A stretch of 64,000 nucleotides of DNA. Source: Atrichornis clamosus (Eukaryota; Chordata; Aves; Passeriformes; Menuridae). The notes beneath the pieces are model-generated. The model saw only the letters and a list, made by a program, of their open reading frames with translations, was not told the origin of the DNA and ran no database searches. Each line of letters starts with the position of its first letter. Position 1 is the first letter of the stretch. Positions 38,101-50,960 of the stretch are shown piece by piece. The stretch lies in the NCBI GenBank assembly GCA_013400975.1, contig WBMZ01003476.1:248001-312000 (forward strand). The letters are read 5' to 3'. The position numbers and the translations under genes are program-made.

Positions 38101-41100
38101 CACCCTTGTCTGTCCCCTCCGGCGCTCTGGGTAACTTCATTGTTAGGATTACTGATTCAAATGAAAAGGGTACAGGAAATTCAGATTCGATACTGTAGAG
38201 CATAGCCTAGCAAATGTGATCCACATCTGGCTTCCAGGGACCTTAGACTGTTCAGGAGCAAGCAAACAATCATCTCACCAATAGTTCTGGAGGAGGGAAG
38301 ATCAGTACTGCTCAGACAGAAGATAATTAATAATTTAGGGCCCAGGCACATGGGCAGGTTTTTGCCCATTGTGAAATAATCTTGCAAAAACAGAAATAAG
38401 GATTATGCATTGTTTAAATGGGAACCCAATATCTGAAGATAAAGTGTTTGCTGCGAGAAATTTGGGGAATTGTTCAAGTAGAAGCAATGGCTACTGAGTG
38501 ATGTTGCAGGATATGATTCAGGACCCAGAGACTTCGATGAAACTTTTCACATCAAGTGCTAAAGAGATAGGCTGTGCAGCAGCAGAGGCAGGCTACTTAG
38601 TATGCCTGTGACTGCTACAGCACTCAACATGTTTTCCCTTTGGGAAAAAAAAGGCATACAGAAATTTTTGGACATGTCACCCTTATAGAGAAGCAAGTTT
38701 ACACTTTTGCTATCTGAAGTTTTGCACCGAATGCTTGATAGGAATACTCTAGGAAAATCAGAAGTGCAAATATAAACCTTACAATAATTTCTGGATGACT
38801 AAAGCTATCATTTCACTTAGAAAGCCTTTATGAATTCCTTGAGTTATTCCAATAGATGTAAAACCAACATCATGCTAGGCACTACTTTAGAGAGTATTCA
38901 AAGGCAATTGTCTAAAGTTGTTTGAGGGTTTAGCATAAATTGCACTCTTAAAGAAAAGGGAAAAGCTTGCTCCCTGTGTCATAATATGAGAAGTAGCCTG
39001 AAAATTACATCTTTAGACTGCGATCACGAGCTCCAAATATATGGCAGTGAGTCCATGCAGTTTTGGAACCTACTTCCTTTTCTCTGGAAGTACGTGGAGA
39101 TTTATGTACCATCCTTGCTTGTACTGAGTATAACATGAAATATTTCTGGTTTCCTGGAGCAACTGACAAAAAACATGTAGCTTCCATTTTTATATCAGGA
39201 TTTTCAGTCTTCTATGTTCATGTACAGAAAATTATTACTGCATAAGGATTTAACCAGACAACATTTTCAAGCAAAAGCAAGCATACATTCTTACCAGAGA
39301 TCAAGATTGGTCAGAAACACAAACACAGTTTATTTTACTATCCTTTCTAAACTTTCTGCAAGTCAGATGAATTGTCAGGCAGGTTTTTGTTGTTCTTTTT
39401 TAAAAGAGCTCTTCTTCAAAAGCTCTCTTTTTGCTTTGTAGCTTCAGTGGAGATAAAACAACTGTGCACATCTGTGCTTTTCTAGTTACTGTATTTATTT
39501 GTTTTGTTCTTCCATTTCTTCCTTATTCTTTGCATATCTGCTTGAATTGTGATAGAAATTGCTGTGCTCAAACAAACTCTTCCTGTCTCCTTGTCTTTCT
39601 CTGTTTATCCTTTTCGTATGACCTTGGCATACTTTCTTCTCTGTTGTCATTCCTAAATATTGTTTTCTCTTTCAGGTTCAACTTTTTTGACTTCTTTGCT
39701 CCCATCATCACTTTTATGATTCTTATTTTAAAGCCCATCATAAAAATCTTTGTTTTCTGTTTTATGTCTCTGTCTTCCCTTTCTTTCTTGTAAAAACACT
39801 GCCTGTTTTCTTGGGAAGCTATTAGGTGTCATTTATTTTCACTTTGTTTCCCTTACACTGTAGCTTTAGATGACAGAGGATATGTAAAAAAATATACATG
39901 ATTTTGAAACAACTACATAAATTCAAATTAAAATTACAGCACAAAAATGAGGAAAAATAGACTGTTGTGAACTATGTGACAAAGGCTCTTTGCTTATTTT
40001 GGTACTGGACCTTAGTGAAGTCTAAATTTAAAGGTCTAGCCATATAGACAGGAGGTTTTGCAAAATTCAGTCCTTAGACCTTAGGATTTTAGGGGTCCTG
40101 CTGACAGCCTTTCCTCCATCGACTCTGGTTTTCAGGCTCTGGTTTCTGAGCTGCAGTTAGTGCTTAGCCTTTCATTTTTCACTGAATATGATAATAAAAG
40201 GATTTCTGACATCAATAAAACACAGTCACAATAAATAACAGGCATTGTTCATTTGGTCAGAAAACACCAGAACTTTTTGAATTCATTCCTTCCAGTGGCA
40301 AAAACTTTATCATAATGTCATTCCCAGAATATATATTTGTCAGAAAGTTAAGTTCTAAGATGACACCATTTCTTTTATTATTAATGATCATGTCTGGATA
40401 AATGGGACAGAATATTTCAGGTGAATATTCAGCATTTGTAAGGATGTCTCCTGGTTGTTTTCTACCACGAATTTTTTTTATATTGATCATCAGAAATGGT
40501 GAAAAATGGATAATCAGATTGGAGGCAAAAAATATGTTACATGAGGTGGGACTTGGGTTTGGGTTTTTTTAATTGTTTTTTTCAACTACTAGGTGAACTT
40601 AAATAGGACCTAGAGCTCAAACTGTCGCTTTCGCTCCATTAAGACCCTATTCTCCAAGTGGGTCCACTGGAGAGGATAAAAAATTGCAATTAATTGACAG
40701 ATACAACCCAAAGTAAGTCTAAAATTCAGCATCATGTAAAACACTCAAATTAAAGTGTCACTGCTTGAAGAATAAACATTAAGTAAGATTTTTAAAAGAG
40801 CATTAATTCATTAATATTTTCTGGACTCTAACTGAATAGTTTCTAGTAATCAACAGATTAAACATTTTAATTTGCAAACTGCTCCACTTCCTGAATGAAT
40901 CATTACATGAAATCATGCAAGCTAGTGTACTTCATAAGCTTTTAAACTTTAACTTTCACACTTTTATTCAGTGATTGTTTAATGTAAAAGAGAGAACATC
41001 TTTACTTAGAAAGCCTCTGCCCATTCCCCAACTGCTGTGCATCACTCAGCATTAACTATCGAGAACAATTGCCCGAACCATTAGGAGAGAAGATCTGTTT

Positions 41101-44100
41101 TCAGTTTCTTTTTCTGGTCAAAAGTGTCTTATAGACTCTGCTGCATAAAGTGGGGAACAGAAAAAAAAAAAAGGAGTAGAAAATGTCTTTTAATGCAGAT
41201 CAGCAACTTTCTGAGAAGTGGACAGCCTGATGGCTATGAAATTCTGTTGGGCAATAACAGCCCTGAACACCAAGGTGCAGAATATTAATTTGATATTTAT
41301 CTGCATCTTCTGTACTCTGTGGGACCGTACACACCTTACAGGCATCTGATTCTCTCATGTGGTAGGGGGCTTCCTGGTATACTTTCCCATGTGAATCTTT
41401 GGGGAACTCACACAGCTGAGTACTGTTTACATGACCAGGTTTAGTTGTGAGAAGATAGATGCCCTATTTGAAAAAATCCACTTTCACTTTTCACTTATGA
41501 CTATCCTCTTCTGATTTAATCCTAAATCAGCTCTCCAGAATCCTGGGGTTCTTCCTTTTTTCCTTGATGATTGGTATTTTCTGGCACGGGAGTTTCAATT
41601 GCTGTTTTTTCCGTTGTTTTGAAGGCCTTCGTTGAGGACTAAAAGTTCACTCTGTGTATATTGAAAGACTCATTTACCTCACTTGAGCTGTACTCCTTTG
41701 TGCCAGCTGAGGACCTGACCTACCTTTAAGAAGTATAAGTTGACAGCGGGCACGCTTTTAACAAAAATGTAATAAAATTGTTTGTTACCTATCTGTACAC
41801 TGATAAACTCTTTCATTTCTGTAACTGACACCTAAACGTTTGAAGTCTACACCCAGAGATAAGGTAGGCAGTGATACTAAAAGACTTTATGTACTCCAAG
41901 TAGTCCCTTGGCATAAATCTTTGAAGGCTCGGAGCCCTAACAAACACAACTGATGTACATGTATTGGTTCATAAATTCTGTTTATTACATCTTTGGCTGC
42001 CCTCTATTTGTTTTCCATACTCTCCTCTGCATGCTGAAAAAGATGTTCCCCAACAGCTTGTGCCTGCTCTGGTCCATTTTTTGCTATAACAAACTAAAAT
42101 ACTGGAATGGGTTTGGTAGCAGCAAATTTTTGAGTTTTGTCTTTGCATTGACAACAAACACATACTAATGAATAGTCAAGTAAGCAGACATAAATAATTA
42201 ACAGATTTTCTTAATATTTTTAGAACATGCTAATTCTGGCTGGATTCTGGCATATAGAACAAGGGAATGCTTTGTAAGATCCCCTGGTGTATCACAGAAA
42301 TGTTACAGAAATGTTATCGGTTGTTTTCTTCTCACTTAACTTTCAGATTCTTATTCCCTCTTGATGAGCAAGACAACAAAGTCAACCTATCACAGTAGAA
42401 TTTTAACCACTGAATAATTAGCCATTCAGCTTCAATTTAAAACTAAATTGCTTCTCAAAATATTTCTGTACATTTCCTGGATGATATTTTCCTTTTAAAA
42501 ATAGAAGGGTTATTTAATTAAACACCACAGGTTTTGCTTTCCAGGTTCTTGTCATTTTTTTGGATATGGTCTTACTTACAGTGGTAACTGGCAAGCAATC
42601 CTGCTTCAATAAATCAAAAAGTACAGCTGGGTGCCAAAAGAAAACACTTGCAATGAGTCTCTCCTATTATAGCCACATGATTTTAACTGATATTGACAAG
42701 CAGTATGTCATATCTTGGTTGAGAAAATTTAGTTGATATTGAATCACACACATTAAAAAATGAAAAATTAAAAAAAAATAATTTTAGAGGTCCCAAGGCT
42801 TTGGACGTGATAATTTTCTACCTTCACACCTTCTGACAATAACCCAAAAAGCTGCATTTGAGGGTGCTGTGGGCAAGACACATGATATTTAATAGTGCTG
42901 GACTCTCATTCTGACTGGCTGTTGTGATTTTCTTTTCAAACCCCTGCGTGTCTTCCATTCATGAATGCTTTATACACTTTGGAAAATAAGAGATGGTTGA
43001 ATATATGACATCATTGCTGCTAACACCAAGAAATAAAAGAGGCACATTTACATGAGAAAGGTGGCTTTTCTGTAGCAGTGAAGAGAGGGAGGGTCATTGG
43101 TTCATTCCTCTGTTTGCAGGCCATGGATAGTGCTATAGGCTTACCATGCCTTACACTGCAGCGCTCACAGTCAGCAAAAACAGCACTGAGCCTATTGCTG
43201 ACTACAAAAAGACCATTATCCCCTAATAACAGTTCTGCTGTCTGTGACTTTTGCATGGCACTAGGAGTTCGTTTCATGTTCAATGGCTCTCTGAGAGAAG
43301 AACAAACCAGTCTGCCTCTTCTTTGTACGGGTTTTTTCTGTGAGGGCAAGGGACCAAGAACAGGGGAAGTTGATTTCGTGACTGCTGTTGTCAGCAAGTC
43401 TCCCCCACACAGTTACTGGCTTAATTTGACCTCTTTATGGTAGCAAATGCCATGCACATGCTGTGCAGAAATGAAAAGATGAGGCTTCGGATCACAGGAG
43501 TTCCTCAAAACGCCACAAGGACCCCAAATTAATTCCAGTATATTGTTTCCTGCAGCTCAAGAGGTCCACTGTATACGTGAGTATAAAAGAGGTCCATAGT
43601 ACAGATGTACAAGGCACATTTTGACAATTAAAATATCAGAAATCTAGAGTTCCCTTTAAGTATACTTTTTATAATACAGAAGTTCTGACCCATAAAACAG
43701 CCTTGGGAGAAAAAAAAAAGGAAAAAACCCTAGGATTTTACTTTTTGTTTGAGAAAATAAGTAATTATCTGAGATTACAAAGTTATGGATGTCTGGAAAT
43801 ATTTTTGGGTCACACAACATAATCTTCTTAGTTTCAGGGAGAAAATGGGAGGCGTGCTGTTCCTTGTCATGACTTGTGTGTGACTAGCAGGAAGAGAAGT
43901 CCTTTTAGAGATGCTCTGCTGGCTCAGGAAACGTGTTCCCTGATTGTGGAAATAAGCAAAATAAGCCACCCCACTCCCCTTCAGCAACATCAGTGGGATT
44001 CAGTGTTGCACAAGGTATATTAAAAGGACTCAATGACATTGTAAAGAAGTACATCTAGGCTTTCTCCATAAAGTGACATAGTTAATAGGAAGGACTATAG

Positions 44101-45999
44101 ATCCTCATGAAATTATATATATCTCCAGTGCTATTTCTTTAAATGGATGTTGAACAGACAGAACTCTTTTAAAGTTCAAATCAGGTAGCTTTAAACTATC
44201 CAAAGAATAAGACTAATCTCTTCTTCCTGCTTAGTCTTACATGCTGGAAATATCTGTCTCCTATTTGCCAACAAAATGTTAAAGGCTTTACCAAATGTTT
44301 TTACTAGCTAGCTGACCACAGAGAAGCCCAGAAATTGCTGCATCAGTAAAGTACTCTGAAAGGGACTCTGTAGTCCTAAACCAACAAAGTCTGTTTCTAA
44401 ATTAAGAGGCATAGTAATATTCTACTCTAGCATCTCAATGAAATAACATCAGCAATTCCTGCCTATGCACAAAAATCCCAAAGGGGACACAAAATCCACT
44501 TGTTTTACCACTGCACCTGAGGTGACCCTGCCACAACAAACCAGCACATGTTATCGTTGTTGGAGTCATAAGCAGAAGACAGACTGTTTCACAGAGCAGG
44601 ATATTTATATAACCAATGTGTTCGACAGGCTGCTCAAAAGAGCAGATGAGCACAGCATTCAAAAAACACTGGGTGTGTTTGTATGATATGCCTGTGTATG
44701 TAGCCGAATCAAAACACTCTTCTCTTTAACTCAGGCAGTTTCCAATATCAATTTATCTACTTATTTATTTATTTTAGTGACTATTTGACATCCCTTCTTA
44801 AGCTTAGAAAATTAAGCCTCCTGCTTCATCATTCAACTCTCTCCCTGCCATATGGTTGCTCTGATTCATCCCAGCCATCAGCTGGTACAGTGCACAGTTC
44901 AGGGATGTTTTAAGTTTTACCATATTTAAAGGCAGGAGAATTTATATGTTGCTCATCTTTTTGATATTCTGGACTTGGATGTGCCAACTAACAACGCTCA
45001 TCACTGTCTGAATTAATGATATTCTTTTTTCTCTCAGAAGACCATTCAATGCAGGAGATGGGAAAGGGAAAAAGTATTTCAATTTCAATTCTCCTATGCC
45101 CAAGGCTGTGAAACCTGTAAATGTAATGCAGTGTACTTTCTCTGTTGCAAATTTAACCCAATTCCCTCACAGCAAGTGCAGATACATTACGAAAAAATAG
45201 ACCACGTTGTGTACAAGTGATTTAAGCTGCAACTGCTGGGCTTTGGTGTTATATTTATTCCCTGAAAAGTTTATCCAAATGTGTTTGAAATGTAGAAAAT
45301 TGATTACATTAGACAGCATTATATACTGGCCTGTTCTTTAAGTACCAACAAATCATTCAAACAACAGCTCCACAGAGGGAAATGCAGGCAGGAAAAACAT
45401 TTTTACAATGGCACAAGTCAGGGCATTCCCACTATGAAGCCTTGGTATTCACACTTTCCCTATTTCCCAGAGACAAGAAAACACTTCTCTGTCAAACCTC
45501 AAATCTCAAAGCCCAAAACCAGTGCTACCACCAAGGCCATAACCAATAACCCCATGTAAAGAGGATCAGATAGATCTACAGATAGATCTACCTTTGTATC
45601 CACAGCTGCTTCAGACAAACATTGTGCACAATTGCCAGCCACAAAATGTACAAAGAATCAAAATACAGTTTACCCAACCCATTACCACAATATTGAGTTG
45701 ACCATATTGGGTTTTTTTGCAGTCACTAAACAAACCACAGAGAAGAAAGAGTAAGGTGGATCAGAACTGAGCAAATAAGTGCAACCACTGGAAAAACAAT
45801 ATGTATTTTCATTCTATTTAAAAGGATAGGCCACAAAGGCGCTTTATCCAATTTAACAAATTGTTTTCATATTCAGAAATATTTGCAATGTGAAGAAATC
45901 TAATTTCTGATGACTAAAATCTGTTTGAATGGTTTGACTGATAAGACTGTGTAATATTTACGCAATACTTTTTAGATACATTTGAACACTTAAAAGATT
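38101..45999. other. Unique non-coding DNA, no gene recognised
   Basis: AT-rich. An A12 run lies at 41161-41172, with T-rich stretches around 39480-39790 that open a hydrophobic frame by composition alone. Small perfect tandem duplications occur at 42294-42315 (11 bp twice) and 45567-45590 (12 bp twice). Overlapping frames on both strands at 43020-43443 have no recognisable domain. Confidence 0.5.
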
Positions 46000-46062
46000 G
46001 GGGGTTGGATTAGATGATCTTCAGAGGTCCCTTCCAACCCTAACTGTTCTGTGATCCTGTGA
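46000..46062 (+). mobile_element. Short CR1 LINE 3' tail (about 63 bp)
   Basis: GGGGTTGGATTAGATGATCT is followed by TCAGAGGTCCCTTCCAACCC and the tail GTTCTGTGATCCTGTGA, a diverged form of the CR1 octamer tail. Plus orientation. This is the shortest CR1 piece in the window. It lies about 100 bases before the probable fossil element on the other strand. Confidence 0.88.
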
Positions 46063-46149
46063 TTTGCATATGTTATATTGCATCTTATATAGTTGACTCT
46101 AAGAGTATTCCTAAGCCAGGCAAAATTTGAAGAAGAGGGAGATTGGTTT

Positions 46150-47500
46150 TTTGGTGTTTTTTTAAATTACTGGTATAGTCAAAACAGACAAGCTTTCAAG
46201 CATATACGGTCTTCTTCAGGCTTGGAAGAAAAGCAGAGGTGTTTCGAGTTACATACAGGCTGAGAACAACCACATTGAATTTGTTAATCAGTTAGATCAT
46301 TTGAGAGAAAATGCAGCAGGTACCTCAGATATACCTGCAATAGATGATAAGATAGATATCTCCTGTGAGAAAAAGAAAAAGGTGATTGACCATCAATTAA
46401 ACTTAATTAATGGTCATGGAAAAAAGATGTGCTATAAAATGTGCTATAAAACTAGTGTATCTCTACTTAGTTCTTTATTTCCAATATTACTAGGAATTTT
46501 AATTCCCAGGTACTTATTTTGAGGCATTTCAGAGGTTTTCCTTGAGGATAAGAACTGAAAAGGCAAAAATGAAATGAACACTTTGTGAGAAATATTCTCT
46601 CAGATCTTTGAGTGTGTCTGTTTTTCACCAATTATTCACTCATTTGGGTATTGATTGTTTGGTTTAACACACGTAATTTTTCTTGTGGAATTCAATGTGC
46701 TTGCTAAAGTATATTACACAGGGGATGTATAAGCTCCTGGTGTTGTAATGGTCCAGTAGAGGACAAGGTACTGTAACAGTGGAGAAGATGTGCGGGCAGT
46801 TCTTACTGTGATGTTCATCTGTTATGGATCTGTTTATATGTGTTTGTCCATCAGGTGCTGTTAGAGAGATAAGCTTAGGAAAGATCCACATTGGGGTTTG
46901 GAGGTCTGTTGAAGGAGATGCCTCTCAGCGGGGGAACACATATTGCATTTGTAGTGGACTTCAGAGAAAGATTCCAGATTATAAAAGTGCCATTTATTTA
47001 GCCTAAGGTATGGCATAATTATAAGCAGAAGATGGAATAGACATTTAAAATAGATTTTTCAAGGTGTCTCCTTGCAAGACTGACACATTGCAAAATCCTC
47101 TGTGTGAGGCAGCTGTGCCCACACTGTCAGACACGAAAAGTGAAGTTACATGTGAAAATGAAAGGAAGTTGACTGATTTGGATTTCTGAGGCTTAGTCTC
47201 CACGCTGTACATATTCAGGGTAGTCTTGGAGGATTCCATGATATGGGGTGTTGGTATGTGAACAGGTAACATCTGTCAAAACTAGTCTGATCCTGGTGAA
47301 GTTTGGCTTAGGTTGTGCGGTTTATGAAGGAAGTCTTCTCTGTCCTGCAATGAGCACAGACTGGAGTAGGGCAGTAAGTGCAGTGTGTGGGAATGCAAGG
47401 TTTCCCTTGATGGGGTCCTGGGAACAATATAGGAACTCTTAGGTGCAGGAGGAGATGCTACAAAAGATGCCAGGAGATGTAGCATCTTCAAGTTCCATCA
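46150..47500 (-). mobile_element. Probable fossil retroelement, 3' part
   Basis: Read on the minus strand, the low-coordinate end (about 46230 to 46160) contains CCTGAAGAAGACCGTATATG followed by CTTGAAAGCTTGTCTG. This resembles a 3' terminal module (a CCTGAAGAAGA block, then a CGAAAGCTTGTCT block) that I recall as widely dispersed in turtle, crocodilian and other sauropsid genomes. Upstream on the same strand lie three open pieces in a row, 47491-47282, 47272-47045 and 46891-46664, of 69-75 codons, with no family motif that I can name with certainty. Their common strand and order suggest a decayed coding region. A perfect 12-bp tandem duplication (46427-46450) lies inside. The element class is uncertain; borders are approximate. 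It might also be unique DNA with a short repeat match. Confidence 0.38.
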
Positions 47501-50104
47501 ACCTGACCCATGCAGTCTTTGTGGATCAACACATTATAGATCTTTGTTTATCTGTTGGCCTGATCTCTACTAAGGATTGCTGTTTTAAGCACTGCTAATG
47601 ACTGTTTTCAGAAATGGTCTGTGATGGTACTTTTTAATGTTGAATATTTCAGTGGTCATTCTTATCCTAAAGTGGTTACTCTAGCAGCTCCAGGTGGGAT
47701 TTTGGCTAAGCTTGTCAACCAGGCTCCTTCTTTAGACTGTGGAGAGAAACATTTACCTGCAGAGGGAGAACATGCCATTTTGTGTAAGGCAGATGGGAAG
47801 TACCATTTGAAGATATCCATGGTACTTCCTTAGCTGCCTATAGTTAACACAGGGACTTGGTTTTCTTACCAGACATTCTCTTTCCAGTGAACTTCTTCAC
47901 AAAATATGAACTGTTGCTCCTTCATAGGGTGAGATTTCCAGGTTTCCTTTTCTAGTCCATTAACAAGAAAATGTTGAATGGTGGTTTTCCTACAAGCTCC
48001 AAGTGTAAGGTATTTCACAAGAAAAAGCAATTCCTCCATAACTTCTATTTAAAAAAAAACCTCTCAACTCTCAGAAGTCCACCAGAAGGAAGAGTGAGGA
48101 AAAAGTCACTCAAAAAATCCAGGAGTAAATTCATTGAGCTCAGCAGTTCCTATAGTTCCAGAAGAGTGAATGTCTCCAATAGAACTTGGATGAATTGGGC
48201 AATCCATCCCCAAATATTTACTAAAGATGTGTGAGCTGGCACTGGTGCTTGGGAGTCAGTCTCTATCCAGATGGTCTTGCTTTAATCACTGGACCAGGAC
48301 TGTTGAATTTCTCTCAGTTTACAGCCACTAGAGTCAAATTAGGACAATATAATTTTCCTGCTCATTCTTACATCCAGGCTATCAATTCCTGTTCTTGCTG
48401 CCTTGGCTCAACTATTCCTATTTCAGCAGCTTCCCAGCCAAGAGCTGCCTCTTCTGATGGTCTCTTGAGACAGAGTGAAAGGAATGGGCATCTAAGCACA
48501 AGCAGCTCCACCACCACATCCATGACAGATAATGGCAGTCTTATTCCTACAAAATACTGGCACAGCACACTGTCTAGCTCTGCCCTGTTGTCTTGTCTGT
48601 ACAGTTTGACTGACCGAAGCATTGCCCAGCAGCCCTGTTTGGCCATTTCAGGCTTTCTGCAGATTCAGACAGTACCTCGTATGCCTAAACTGCATGTTTT
48701 AGATTTTCCTTATAAAAAAAGACAAAAACCTGACTATTTTGCTTTCAATGGAAGATGAGCTGAGGAAAGACATGTAACCTCAGGAAGTGGAAGGTTTCTG
48801 AAGGATCTATAGTCTACCTCAATCCATCTAGACAGATCATAATTTCTTTCCAATGGCCATTTTTTTAAAAGCCTGAGATCCTCTGAAGGTAGCAAAGTAA
48901 CCTCATTCAACCTAATCTGCATCAAGGGTTTACCAAATACTACTAACCACAAATAAATTTTGCTAGTTTACCTCACCATCAGTGATAAAACTGCTAACAT
49001 CGCAAGACACTTTTAGTTCATTAACAGTGAATATGATACTAATAAGTACCTCAGGCAATTAAACCAAGTACTGCACTGCCTTAGGTTACTTGCTGCACTT
49101 GGAACAACCTGGTGAGCATGTATTTCATGCAGTCCCTGCAGTAGTGGCAATGACCCCAGAATGAAAACTGGATATATTTTTGGTGCTTCATTTTCTGTTG
49201 ACTACAAAATCTTGTCAGGTCTGTGGAAAAATCTGCTGAACACAAGCAGGAAAGATAGCTGGGTGCTAATAAGAACGGCTTGAAAGCCTGTTAATGTAAA
49301 ATCCAGAAGTCACTTATTAAAGAATTTAGAAGTATTCTCAAAGCTAGCACCAGCTGCAGGTGCTGCTGTGCCATAATTGTTTAGATGCTATGGTAACAGA
49401 CAAATGTGAAAAACACTGAGATAGTTTTACAACACTTTTCTTCATTTGGCCATTACATTTACTTTTAATTCATATGCACTTACCAGCTGATGTTTTAGAA
49501 TAAAGTTCCAGTGAATTAAAAATCTGGAAAAAAAGGCTTAGTTAAAACATCCCTGCTTCTCTCAGTTAATACAGAAATGAAGCACACGCTGCTAATCCAT
49601 GCATTAGCTCTTACTCACTATCATTCCCTTTTCCTCTAAACCAAACACAACTTTTTTATAGCTTCAAAGAACCCTCACAAAAAGTTTTGATAAGCGAGTA
49701 TGAAAGAAGACATGATTCCAAGATTAGGTCAAACAGCTCATGGAGACCTAGGAACTGTCTGGTCATTGTTTTATTAGCAAAAATTAATAAAGTAAATAAA
49801 TTGGAAAAGTTAGACAAAATTCCAAACAATAAAACTCCACACACTGATAGTTACAAATATCTTGTGAGACAAGTAAGGGTTGCACATATCACAGATGTTT
49901 AGTATGAGGCAAATTACAGGACAAATAATTATCTAACATCCCACCTTCTAGGATTTGAAATTAACCCCATCATCCCTTTAGCTCTACCTCTGGGGAGTAA
50001 AGAAAGGCACCGTTAATTCACTATTAACAAAATGAGAGCAACTAAGATAGCTGGTATCTGTGTTCAAACAGTACCGAATAAATCAATCATCAATGCAGTT
50101 GGGT
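47501..50104. other. Unique non-coding DNA, no gene recognised
   Basis: Contains the longest stop-free stretch of the window (48231-48758, +). It begins with GTG rather than ATG, its first ATG-initiated part is under 80 codons, and it has no recognisable domain. I do not call it a gene. No RNA gene or repeat end was seen. Confidence 0.5.
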
Positions 50105-50960
50105 AGTAGCTACTGTTTAAATTAGATAAATGTGAAGTGATATGGAGTGCAAGAAAGAGCCTAATTATTTTTCACACACTGCTGGGATCTAAATTACCTA
50201 GAGATCTAAATTACCTAGAGTATTTCAGGAACAGATCTAGTACTTAGCAGGCTGGCGTGCTGCTGGGATTTTAAAAGAAGGAAGTGATTGGGCAAAATTA
50301 TAAAATTTGCAAGGATTGCTAAAGGAAATATTGGAATGAACTAGGATTTTATAATTTGGTGATTTTTTTCCCCCTTAATACTGTACACAGGGTAGTCTGT
50401 CTCAACTCCAAAATCCTGTGTGCCAGAGATGGTAAAGCTTTGCATGGACAGGGACACGAGAGTGGAAGAGAGATTAAATATTGAGAACAATTAAAATAAC
50501 CAAGGCTATTTGGTTTAGAAAGGAAGAGTATAAGAACAACCACTGAAAATAATGAATAGTTTAGGGGAAAGAGATCTGGTACTTCTCCACAGCCAGTCCC
50601 AGCCCCATAACACAATTACAAGAGACAAGTTGATTAAATTGACAGGCAGAAAATGTGAAATGAACAGAAGGGAAAGTGTTTTAAAGTAGCACATTATCAG
50701 TCCATGGAATTCCATGTCACAGGAAATTGTTGCAGAAAAGATTTTAACAGGATTTTAAGAGGGTTGAGTTATTTATATTGACAAGTAAAATTTCTGTGCC
50801 TACATGAAATTAAGACTGTAAGGGACTTTAACCCTTTGGGAGGCAGGAAGCTGTAGGTAGGGGCTTGCAGAAAGACATCAGGATGCATGAAGCCAAAGGG
50901 TTTTCTGCCTTCCTTTGAACTTCAGAGATGGCAGATACCAGACTGCCTCTTAGGGCAACC
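50105..50960 (+). mobile_element. Ancient, strongly diverged CR1 LINE copy
   Basis: The order of diverged blocks follows the last part of old CR1 lineages. A TAAATGTGAAGTGATATGGA block at about 50127 is followed by GGGATCTAAATTACC and CAGGAACAGATCTAG. Next come TTTAGAAAGGAAGAGTATAA (50514-50533) and AATAATGAATAGTTTAGGGG (50548-50567). After CCCATAACACAATTACAAGA (50604-50623) come GATTAAATTGACAGGCAGAA (50631-50650), CCATGGAATTCCATGTCACA (50702-50721) and ATTTTAACAGGATTTTAAGA (50741-50760). These correspond to the ORF2 C-terminus and 3' UTR of lineages abundant in turtles and crocodilians. It is far more decayed than the copies at 15582-16325 or 19377-19471, with large gaps. The piece 50800-50960 may be its distal 3' UTR but is uncertain, and no terminal repeat is preserved. 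Confidence 0.68.
50186..50219 (+). repeat. Perfect tandem duplication, 17 bp twice
   Basis: GATCTAAATTACCTAGA occurs twice without a spacer, at 50186-50202 and 50203-50219. It lies inside the ancient CR1 copy and duplicates one of its blocks, so it arose after insertion, probably by slippage. Confidence 0.95.

Noticed and set aside
39431..39793. 120-codon hydrophobic frame that looks like a membrane protein
   Set aside because: The DNA is T-rich throughout, so Phe, Leu and Ser codons dominate by composition. No family motif.
43020..43443. Overlapping frames of 125 (-) and 121 (+) codons on opposite strands
   Set aside because: Both are mostly low-information sequence without a family motif. 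Mirror frames of this size are expected by chance where stop codons happen to be sparse on both strands.
48231..48758. Longest stop-free stretch (175 codons, +)
   Set aside because: It opens with GTG, not ATG, the first in-frame ATG leaves fewer than 80 codons, no domain is recognisable, and a stretch of this length is only mildly surprising in 64 kb of six-frame sequence. Cross-species conservation of the frame would be needed to revive it.
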